This document shows, piece after piece, positions 37,004 through 48,400 of a stretch of DNA of 64,000 nucleotides. This DNA comes from Moringa oleifera. Its lineage: Eukaryota; Streptophyta; Magnoliopsida; Brassicales; Moringaceae. The stretch covers positions 4,714,501 through 4,778,500 of the forward strand of contig JAJFZO010000034.1 in assembly GCA_021397835.1 (NCBI GenBank), written 5' to 3'. The notes beneath the pieces were generated by a model. That model saw only the letters and a program-made list of their open reading frames with translations. It did no database searches and was not told the origin of the DNA. Every line of letters begins with the position of its first letter. Positions within the stretch are counted from its first letter, which is position 1. Position numbers and translations under genes: made by a program.

Positions 37004-38011
37004 GTACGCTTCACAAAATCCTTTGATTTTCACAATAGTATTCAATTTTTGCAACTGTGCATCTCCTTGCTTTCCTCGGTGATGCGTGAAGTGATCTCGA
37101 AGCTTTCTTTCTGTGAATTAAAATTTGACCTCAATAGATGATTAGCATAGTAAGGATAGGATTAGGCCTCTCAGGAAATTATTGAAGAGTCTACTTCTGT
37201 GGATTGTTAAGCAGAAATGGAAATGGGCGCTTGGTGTTTTAATTGTTTTGGGTTGATTTGCTTGTAGCATTGTGCATGTTTGTCAGTTAAAAAAAAAAAA
37301 AATTTTTCAGTCAAGACTACATTGAGCATTGCTCAGGTGGGTGCGAGTGATTGCAATATTCTCATCAACTTTATCCGGAAAAGAATTATATTAAAGATAT
37401 TGGATCTGGTTTCTACTTAATAAAGTTATTGAAAAATTAGGAAAAAGAATTTGTTGTTTTGGTGATATGCATTCAGTCTTAGTAGAAAAAGAAGTTCTTG
37501 TTTTGGTGATATACTCCATCTTAATGGTAGCGTTCTGAATTCAACATTAATAAAATTGAGCCTGAACTTCTTTAATTTCGATTGCCTTATATATGTCTGC
37601 AATCAAATGAGAGATACAATCATGGAAATCAGGAGTCCAAGCTTGCATGCAATTCATGGAAAGTATTATTCTCGGGGAAAAACATAAGATTACCTATTAG
37701 AAAGCAGACCTGAGATGGCTAATAGAGATACCCCAGTTTCCTACTTCCCCATGCCAGCTGCCTTTCACTTATCTACATGATAGTTGCCATTCTCCTGGTC
37801 TATATGTGTATGAGGTGTATATCTTGTACTTGGCATGCCCACTGAAGTAATTCATTATAAATTTTTTTATATACAAGGCAATTTTGTGCATATTTTTTCA
37901 AGTATTCAAGTTATAGTAGATGCTATTTTATGTGACTGTAGCTTGTGCTTGTTATTCACTCTGATACTGCAGTTACCAACTCCTTTTTCTTTTTTCTTTT
38001 AAAAATTTCAG
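37004..38011 (+). other. Leader intron of the FRS2-like gene
   Basis: The 1.0-kb intron runs from GTACGC to TTTCAG at 38011, with poly-pyrimidine DNA before the acceptor. It is noncoding. Confidence 0.55.
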
Positions 38012-38013
38012 GT

Positions 38014-38052
38014 ATGTTTTGGAAAACTATGTACCCTTCAAAATAGATGTAA
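38014..38052 (+). other. Two upstream ORFs abutting the FRS2-like start, one of them ATG-TAA
   Basis: Immediately after the leader acceptor, an ATG at 38014 opens a 10-codon frame MFWKTMYPSK that stops at 38046. A minimal start-stop element ATGTAA follows at 38047-38052, eight bases before the main ATG at 38060. Both are exonic if the acceptor at 38011 is used. Confidence 0.55.
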
Positions 38053-38059
38053 GCTTACC

Positions 38060-41000
38060 ATGGAGATAGATCTTGAGATCCCTTCAAATGAACAAAAGTT
38101 GGATGATGGCTCAACTATGAATATTGATACCATGGATAGCATGGATGGAATAGTTGGTGAGGGTGAGAAAATAAATTCTCCTACAAGAAATGAAGATGTA
38201 AAGGATGCAAGCGAAAGCACAAGTGTTGTGGGTTATGGGGAGGAGGTGGATGTGAACAATTTTGGGACAGGTGTTGTCAACAAAAGGCCACTTCATGAAC
38301 CACAGAATGGTTTGGAATTTGAATCAAAAGAGGCAGCATACTCTTTCTATCGAGAATATGCTCGATCTGTTGGATTTGGAATCACTATAAAAGCCAGTCG
38401 TCGTTCAAAAAAATCTGGGAAATTTATCGATGTGAAAATTGCATGTTCTAGATTTGGGAGCAAGCGCGAGTGTAGTACAACTGTCAATCCGCGATCATGT
38501 CCAAAGACAGGCTGCAAGGCAGGCATGCATATGAAGAGGAGGCAAGATGAGAAATGGATAATACATAATTTTGTGAAGGAGCATAACCATGATATATGTC
38601 CAGATGATTTCTATTATGCTATCAGGGGAAGGAACAAGCAGTCTGGTGTAGTTTCATGTCAAAAGAAAGGTCTGCAATTGGCTCTAGATGAGGAGGATGT
38701 AAATTCAATGTTTGAACATTTTATGTGCATGCAAGAAGAACAACCGGGCTTCTTTTATGCAATTGATCTGGACCATGAAAAATATATGAAAAATGTCTTT
38801 TGGGTTGATCCTAAAGCTAGGCATGATTATAGGAACTTTTGTGATGTAGTGTTCTTTGATACTTTTTATGTTCGGAGCAAATACAAAATTCCTTATGCTC
38901 CTTTTGTTGGAATAAATCATCACTGCCAATATGTATTGCTTGGATGCGCATTGATTGGGGATGAGAGTGTATCAACATTTACTTGGTTAATGAAGACATG
39001 GCTTAAAGCAGTTGGTGGCCAGGCTCCTAAAGTGATTATTACCGATCAAGATACATTCTTAAATGAAGTCATTCCAGAAGTGCTTCCTGACACTCGCCAT
39101 TGTTTTTGTTTATGGCATGTACTGAGTAAGATCCCTGAAAATCTTAGTTGTACTGTAAACCGCTATGAAGATTTTAAGGTAAAATTTAAAAAATGCATTA
39201 ATTGCTCTTGGACGGATGAACAGTTTGAAAGGAGATGGTGGAAGATGGTTACTAAATTTCAATTGAGGGAGAGTGAATGGGTGCATGCACTATATGATGA
39301 TCGTAGAAAGTGGGTTCCAACTTATATGCGTGACACATTTTTAGCTGGAATCTCTACTGCTGACAGATCTGGAAGTGTTGCCTCTTTTTTTGACAAATAC
39401 ATGCATAAGGAAGCTACATTCAAGGAGTTTATTGAGCAGTACAAGACATTTTTGCAAGACAGGTATGACATGGAAGCAAATGGAGATATGGAAACACGGA
39501 GCAATCAACTTGCATTAAGATCTCTTTCCACTTTTGAGAAACAAGTTTCCACAATCTATACAGATACAGTATTCAAGAAATTTCAGGTTGAGGTCTTGGG
39601 AGCAGTTTCTTGTCATGTTCAAAAAGAAAGTGAAGATGATGCAACTGTGATTTTCCGAGTTGATGATTTTGAAGAACGCCAAAATTTCCTTGTAGCTTGG
39701 AATGAGGCGCAGTTGGATGTATGCTGTTTATGTCATTCATTTGAATATAGGGGTTTTCTTTGTAAACATGCTATCCTTGTTCTTCAAATTTCTGGCGTTT
39801 CTGACATACCATCCCGCTATGTGTTGAAGCGTTGGGCAAAAGATGCAAATATGACGGCAAATATTAGTGGAATGCCAGGCAGGCTTCATTATCGGGTGCA
39901 ACGTTTCAATGATCTTTGTAAGCAAGCCATTAAGTTGGGGGAAGTGGGATCTTTATCTCATGAAGCATATAGTATCGCCTTCGAGGCATTAGAAGAAACC
40001 TTGAAACGCTGCGTCGGCATGAACAACTCTGTTAGAAGCATTTTGGAGCCAAATGTGTTAGGCACTCATGGTTGTCTTGACATTGGATTGGAGAATCAAC
40101 GAAACAGTACAGCTAAGCCATCTAAGAAAAAGAAAAGATATAAAAAAAGAAAGGTAAATTAAGGCTTAAATTTTGACTGGCAGATACTACATTTTGTCTC
40201 TTTAGTTATTGCATATTACTGGTCCCTAGAGAAGATTTTATTTATAATTGTAGGTGCTTTCTGAGCCAGAGGGGGTACCTAACAGGCTGCAAGACGGCTG
40301 CCAGCAGATGGTTTGTCATTCTTTTAACTTAATTCTTGAATATGGTGTGCATGAATATGGGTTACGAGGTGTGATGTATTATGGGTTTCTACATCTGCAG
40401 GACCAGGTGTACTCAAGAGCGCATACCCTTGATAATTGTTATGTTCCTCAACATAATATGCAAGAGATGGTGTGAATATACTGATTCTTACTAAATATTG
40501 CAAATATTAATTAGTTTCTTTATAGTTAATTGAGATAATTATTTATTTATTTTTTGATTTCCGTCATTTGGGCTCTGTTTGTAGGAATTAAGCTCCAGAG
40601 GAGCAAATCTTGATGGTTACTATGGTCCTCAACAAAGTTTGCAAGCAGTGGTATGGAGTCTTCTTGTCCTGACTAGAACTATAAGTTCAGAAATATGTTT
40701 AATCTTAGAAGTTATGAGGATTAACTATGACTTTATAATAGGGACAATTGAACTCAATTTCTCCAATCCGTGATGGTTACTATGGCAATCAGCCAGGCAT
40801 GCAAGGGCTGGTATGATACTTGAGGTTTTCGGACTTTAGATGATTCTTTGTCATCTTTGTTGGCACTTACTGATTCGTGAAATTCTGATAATGTTGTTTC
40901 TGTTTCTTTGGGGCAGCTGCATTCTGTGCCAGGATGTGACTATGGGACTCAACAGAACATGCAGGTGCTAGTTTTGTACTCTAGTTTATTTTATATGTTG

Positions 41001-41312
41001 TTATGATGTTTTATTTCTGTTTTGTCATGCAATTTGGTTTTAGATGGAAAGTTACTGAGAAATAGCATCTTCGGGATTGGGTTTTCGTAGTTGCAGGGAC
41101 AGCTCGAATTCAGAGGACCAGCAATGCATGGTTGTTTTGACATTCAGGAGAGTTTGCAAGATATGGTATGCACTTGAATGGTTCATTTTTATGCTACCTT
41201 GGTTTAGTCAGGATTTATACTTTCACTCTCGCTACAGGAGCAGTCTGTGGCCTCTACTCAGTTTCACAGCATAGCATCAAAGCATCTCCATGACAAGCAC
41301 CTTCCTCGATAG
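38060..41312 (+). CDS. FRS2-like FAR1-family transcription factor, about 848 aa
   Basis: Exons: 38060-40153, 40254-40310, 40401-40469, 40585-40650, 40742-40810, 40917-40964 (or to 40970), 41097-41165, 41238-41312; all phase 0. It shares the FHY3/FAR1 plan. The zinc-finger domain spans residues 84-180 (Cys129, Cys147/152, His175/177). The transposase core spans about 262-365 (Asp267 in FDTFY, Asp329 in ITDQD), followed by a SWIM finger in the CLCHSFEYRGFLCKH stretch and a KKKKRYKKRKV nuclear signal. Features such as HNHDICPDDFYYAIRG are those I associate with Arabidopsis FRS2. It has five small repeat exons against three in FHY3 and FAR1. The role is less clear than for its sisters; it may modulate FHY3/FAR1 targets. 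No break in the frame was seen. The donor after NMQ is ambiguous (GTGCTA or GTTTTG); the second restores a repeat-like NMQVL end. Confidence 0.9.
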
Positions 41313-42430
41313 AGGGAAGACTAGCATACCCTTAAGCAGCCCCAAGTTGTAATATTTCTTATCTATGAACATTCCATTTTCAAATATTGTAAGTTTAACG
41401 CCTAGTTAGATCAAATGCCTCTTTCTTATTTTTCTTTTGAACCTTTTAGCTTCATAATCATGCTTAATTTCAATGAGAGAATGATTCTCTGCACAATTTT
41501 GGTGGATGAACTCGGATTATACAAGACAGGAGGGGACCGTTTGAAAGAAAATTCATTCAAAACTTTCGAAACACCACCCCAATTGGGTTTTGTGCTGCTT
41601 GGTACCTTGTTCAACATGTATAGCTAGAAAGAAAGATGGCTATCTCGTTTTCACTAAACAGGTCTGATCATTTATGCATTGTGTGCGTGAAATACAATTA
41701 CTGTTAGCCTACTGAATTATGCTATTGTAATATGTTACATCACCTTGTCAATATGCATCTTAAGAGGTAATACGCCTGTGATATTGTAATATAAATACAG
41801 TCTATTTGAAATTTATGTCAGCCAATGAAAATCAAGACAATTGAGATTAGTATCCCTGCTAAAGTCACAGATGTGGTCATTCTAGGCTCTGTAGATCATA
41901 AGCAGTTCATTCAAGAGCAACACAGTTCATGTTAGAGCAAGTTGAATCCCAGTCTCCTGTAATAATTTCAAGGCTGTCCTGCAATTGCCTCTAGGTGCCA
42001 TATCTGCCACTCTAATGCATTTTAATGTGTTAATTGTAGAGCCATCTGTCTATAAATGGTTAACCTCCATTTATAAATTTTATTTTATCCCATTTGGACA
42101 TTCTTCTTTGAATTCTGGAATTTGTTGATAAAGAGATGCATTGCACCTGGATAAACATCAGAATAATGTTGTAAAATCTAATATATTTCCTTTATTTTTC
42201 CATTGAATCAAGTTGGACATTCTCCATCTGCATTTTCTCTCTCTTGAGAAAATGATAAACAAATGGGAATTTCACATTCTCTCTTCGTCTCAGGATTCTG
42301 TACACAAAGGAAGAATGCCTGAACATTGCAATGATTATTTTCACTTCACAGAGGAATTCCCAAATGAGATAGTGATAACTAGTAGGGATCTTAGCTATCA
42401 CTACAGCATTCTACCTTCTCTAATGGGATC
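41313..42430. other. Convergent intergenic region between the FRS2-like gene and CYP97B
   Basis: The 1.1 kb holds the 3' ends of two genes that face each other. It is noncoding, and no transposon signature was recognised. Confidence 0.6.
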
Positions 42431-45400
42431 TTAGTAAGCATCAGACCTCTTCTTCAGTTTGCACCATAATCCATTCTTTGTATGAATTGTTGCTCCTGTA
42501 ACAAGTTCCACAGACTCCGGAGGTCCCTGGAGCTCCACTTCAAACTTCTGTAACAACATAGCCAATGCAACCGTTGACTCCATGAGTGCAAATTGGTCTC
42601 CAACACATTTTCTTGGACCACCACCAAAGGGTAAGAAGGCAAAATCTGATATTATCTGATAATTCCAACCATCACAATTGATGTTATTTGCAAAAAGAAA
42701 AAAGAAAAAAAAAAGAACACAATAAATTATGATTGAAACATGTAGGTAGTTAACCTCATTTGGGTATAGAGCTCCAGGGCTTCGAGATGGATCGAAACCT
42801 GCCCATCCATCGATGCCTTCACTATTTTTCTGCACTAGAAACCTCTCTGGCTCAAATTCATGAGGCTGATCCCAAAAGTATGGAGATCTATGGAGATTAT
42901 ATACCTGATCGAACAGATTTTCAATGAACGCTATGTTAATAGAGATAAAAAGGAAAGTAAAATCACAAAACTAGGAGCTTATTTGCACAGTTATGAAATA
43001 AATCACCCCTTCAGAAATAAAATTTCAAGTTTAATCATATATATATGTGTGTGTGTGAATCAAGACTATTAACATTTCCCATGGAGGTAAACAAGATCAG
43101 AAGATTCACATAGGAGACTGTAAAAGCTCTCACTCACAGAAACAAATATATCAGTTCCAGCCAGGATTTTATAACCTTCTTTGTCACCCATGTACCCTCC
43201 TGCAAAATGAACATCCCAACTAACCATGTATCTCCATATAGAAGTATCTAAACACTATAAGAGCAAGGAAGAGTATAAAGAAGAAAGGAACAACATTTCA
43301 ACAATACATCATGTAAATACTTGCTTATCAAATTATACTGTCACAATAAAACTTATGAAAATTCTAAAAGTTGTAGTCCTTGATTTGTTATGGCATTCTT
43401 GCCTTTGTTGAGTTACTTCTGTTGATTGCAACAGCATCAGTCCTTGCATGCCATGGAACAAAAAACCTGACCTCAACCTCATTTGTGGCAAGGTCTCCAA
43501 ATTTGCAATCTAGTGTTTCCAAGGGAAAGAAGTTGGCAAAAGTTGGTCATAAGACGTAATGATAGGATAATTCAAGCACTTTCCAAACAATACAAGAGTT
43601 TGGGGGCATTTGTCCCTCATGAAAGACGTGCTTTTATTAAGGGCTTGTCATTGCAGACATACGCCCTCTCAAAAGTGTTGTAACCTGGTGAATGAGTACC
43701 AAAGGCACCTACTGAAGCACTACACAAAGTGCTCAGTCCTGTCATTGTTTGCTTACTTTCCAATCCAAAAAAACCAGTACTTCAGCTATGTGTTCCTCAA
43801 ACCCTCTGTGTGATCACAAATTTAACAATAGCACATTTTCCCCTGTTAACACAGTTGGACTAGCACCCTAAACTTTAACACAAAGTTGACTCCACTGTCT
43901 TTAATCTTTTCAACAATAAAGCTACGAGAATCCAATAGCGAGCGACACTTGCAGAGCAGACTACAGGCTAGCTATCTTTTTCCAGGTTTTACTCTTCTGG
44001 TAAAACCAACACAAGTTTTAATCACAAGTTGGTTGAATGAAGTTTCTTCCATCTCTTGTGTAATGCTGCAGAGATAAATCCCAAGTAATAAGATGGGCAG
44101 GCGTAAGAGCTCCCAGATGTGCTAGAGCTGCACCTGAGTCTGTAATTCTCAGTCACCAAAGGACAAATCCTAGATAAAAAATTTGGATATGCACTAAGAA
44201 GGCTAGTTTGGATGGTTGGAGTTTCATATTAAGGTTTCTGTTGGCATATAAGATTTTAAGCACAAATCTCATACAATCAAATATATAGTATTGTATTTGC
44301 CTCTTATGCTTTACACTCCCTTTGTAATAATTTGTTTTCACTGGAGGTCCCAAAATCTTCATGTCCTCACCTTTTCCTACCTTCCTTTTCAACTTTTCTT
44401 ACTGATTTATACATCGTCCAGTCAAGTTTTTAACTTACAAGTGCATCTTCTCAGTGATAAGCTGGAAATAGATTTTCTTCAAAAACCATAACGATCTATG
44501 ATATATTGTTGCTTAAATTCAGGAATTATAACTTCAATTTCCCTAATTTTGTAAAATGAGAAATACCTGGCAATAGATCGGCCTTAAGAGCACGTCTAAT
44601 TAGCAGTGGCGGCTGAGGATACAAACGAAGAGCCTCTACAACAATGAGTCTAATATAGCTGAAAGTGTGAAACAGAATACACATGACTTCAAAATGTAGA
44701 TAGCTTGAGTTCCAATTATCAGAATTTGAAGCTCCATTTACTCAAGGTTGATGGAATTCAGCTTAGGCAAACAAATCTAAAATATGCCTTTTCTCTTCAA
44801 ATGCTTGGTGTGATCTTAACCACATGAAGGAGATGGAGCATCAATTAGAAATCATGACTGAAAAGATATCAACAATATACAAAATTTTACAGCAAACAAA
44901 GATGCAACATGAAATGGTTAAAATGTTCATAAATGATGAAAAAAGAACATCTATTTATTTTATTGTCAATCCTCTTATTTTTATGCTTCAAAATGTGTCA
45001 TATCCATACTGTTAGAACCACATATAAGATAACATTTACAAAAATCTTCTAATGACATTGTTTATTCAATCAATAAAAATAGCTACAGCTCATTCCATCT
45101 TCAAAAAAATCAATAGAGGGTTTACATATTCTAGTATACGTATGTTTAATCAATAAAGTTCTAAGAGTTTATAAACATATTAAGTTAATAGACATGACTT
45201 CAGTGTAAGGTTGTTTAACACAAAGCCTCCTATCTGCAACAGAACATGAAAATGCTATATTTATTTTTTGAGTAATCTCTCCCTTTTTAAAAATTAATTA
45301 ATTGGTACTTAGAAAGTGATGATAAATTCTATGTTCCCAAAAGGTTTAAGAACACCTCTTAAACATTCATATGCTGATTAAATTTTTCCACTTGCACTGA

Positions 45401-48400
45401 ATTTCAACAAAGTAAATGCAAGGCAAAAATGACAATGGTACAAGACAGGGAGTACATAATATGGAAGTATTAAGTCCTTTTCTTGATACATTTAAAATGT
45501 TGTGAGCCCATCTCATGCATCCTGTCAAAAAGTCCATTTGTGCTTACATTTAGAATCTCACTCTAGTCTAACTCACACAAGCTGCTTGCAGTAGCATAAA
45601 TTGATTACATAGCATTCAAGTTTATCAGCTTATTCTTATGGATGTATGTTTATAGGTAGGAAGCAAGTTTATCACAGTTGCAAGGGAACAGAAAAAGGTG
45701 ATAGGATAAATGAGTTGAAACCTACTCCAGTTTTTTGATTAATTCATAACTTGGTCTCTCCTGACCTAGAATGGAATCAATCTCTGCTTGTGCCTTTCTA
45801 ATTTTGGAGGGGTTCTGCATTTTAGCAGATTGACGAGGATTAGTACAGTAACAAACTCATTGGCAGAAAATAGTAATTGTTGAATACAAGTACAGAAGAC
45901 AAATTAAACATTCCTTTGTTATTAAAATAAAAAGGCTGAAGAGAAAGATGGTAACGAAGGGACATACTTGTGCGAGAAGGAAAACGGCCCAAGTAAGAAC
46001 AGCTGCTGTTGTTTCATGACCAGCAACTAGCATTGTCATCAGGTCATCTCTCAGCTGTTAAACAAAATTTAAAAAGTTGAATTAAACCTAAAACTAAGCA
46101 CTTGTTTGACCAACAATTACATACCAACTCAATGCAAAAGGCACCAAGGGGAAGGTTGTTTGAAAACAGGTTCTGTCTGGCTAATGCTTTCTTACTGGAT
46201 CTACACATTCAGAAAGGGTTTAACCATCTAATCTCTAACAACAACAAGAGGTGTTTCCACCACTTGAAAAACCCTCTCATTCCTCTGGCCCTCCCCCTTC
46301 CAGACACCTGAAAGAAAAAAAGGAGAAGAGGAATCAATGATGTTGTCTTTCTTCTATGTCTTAAAACCTGGAGGCTGCCCAAGCTCTAATCTTGGCAGCC
46401 ACTGAGCTTGAAACCACCTAATTATATCCCAATAAAGCCAAAGCACTCTCTGAAATTTGTCTAGACTATTTGCACTAAATCAAAATGCAACTGACCGTCT
46501 CCTCATGATCTTCACACAAAAATATACCCATTAGCTAGGATCTTTCCTCTTTTTTGTAAGTTGTCACGAGGTAGGGACTTACTTCAAGCTGCCTCCCATG
46601 CAAAAAAAGCCACATTTGGAGGCATACCCACCTTCCAAATTAGTTTTCATGGCAGTTGCTTCTCATACTCACTCCGCCGAACATCCTCAATCCTCTTGAA
46701 GAAAAAATCCACAGAAAACTTCCTCTCTTTGTCGGCCCTCCAAAAAACCCTGTCCTCCCTACTCAAGCCCAGTTTATCAGCATAAATTTGCTTATAAAAC
46801 TGTCCAAAGAGCCTCAACTCCTAATTTGTGCATTCCTACTAAACTCTTCTCACGATGCTCCACCCTCTTGTAATGAGAAGTAATTGCTCACCCATCCTTC
46901 CATGTGGCAAGCTAGATAGTAAATAACCATAATACATCTCATGCCAAAACCTAATGAAATCATCCCTGCCAGGTTTGAACCCCATCCATGGAACAAACAC
47001 CTCCCCACTTTTTTTGATAGGCCGCCAAACTCCAGTACCACGTCTTGTCCTTCTTAACATCGTTGCCCAACCACCTTCCCTCATTCCACTTCCACAATTC
47101 TCCTCCGAAGACTTTCCTTTTCCAACATAAATCTCCACAGCCCTTTCCCCTAAGAGGGTCTTATTTAGAGGATGAAGAGATCCTAATGTTGGAGATGAAC
47201 TTATGGTATAATTTTTAGAATTTAGACCATTTGAGATCCAACATCTCTAAAGTTTGCTATGGTATAAATGTGTTAAACCACGTTAAGTAGGACCATGAAA
47301 AGAAAGAAAACAAAATCACTATGGTAATCTAAAATCATATATTTTTGTGTCATATAACAAACAATTATGTGTAGAAGACACTGCATATAATCAAGTATAT
47401 TCCTTGCCAAGAAACCAGATTTGTTAAAGCATTAAGTTAGGGTTCTTGCAGATATTTACCTGACGATCATCAACATCTGCTCCCCGCATATCAACTAAAA
47501 ACCGCAAAAGACTAGCATCCTGCAAACTTTAAAGTTACATATCGATATTTTTTTTTCCTTGATAGATTTTAGGCCCTTCATTATATACTTGTAAAGAAAA
47601 GCAACTGGTAAGATATTTTGCAAGAGGAAATCAATGTGAACCTTGAGATTTGAATAGTCCCTTTGCTGTAGTTTCTCAACATCTGTTTCCTGCAGCAGAG
47701 TATGTAACCAAAATTCAGTTCTACATTCCAGTCCCATGTATTTAGTTTACTGTCATGCAAGAAGCAATTAAGATAAGGCCATAACATTATACATCAGATT
47801 TTACGAAAATTGTGCCCATACTTAACATTGGGTTTTTTATAGATGAAAACATAGTGGAATAATTTGCATCATACTTCCCCTTTCACTGCAATCCTCTTTC
47901 CAGGTAATTCAAAATAACTTCTGAGACCCAGAAGAAATATTACTTCCAGTTTTCTCAAATTCCAATCATCAAATGCATCCAAGTTTTTTATAGTTATTTG
48001 GATAATATTGATCAAACATAAGTCGGAGTAACCATAACAACGTAATACATAACAACACATGGTTAAAAACAGAACTGAGTCCTGATATGATGGTTTAGAC
48101 AAACTTTGCTATCCTTATATAGCAGTGTAAAGAGAACTACATTCACCAAATGTTACATCACGGTCATTTAGGACATGAAGAAAAACTACCTACCACCTAT
48201 ATTGAACTCGGTAATTATACCCATTCTAGTAAGGATTGTGACTAAAGGATCTATCTTGATTTCCTAATATTCATATCAAAGAAAAAAAAAAAGGGGACTT
48301 TGGTTTTATCCAACCATATATTCTCAGTCAAAATCATATTATCATGTGCTAATGATCTCTCATCAATTTTTAGGGTCAGACCTCCAAATAACTCACCAGA

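Noticed and set aside
43420..44150. Possible transposon fragment in CYP97B intron 11
   Set aside because: Composition suggests a former coding sequence, but no protein motif could be recognised with confidence.
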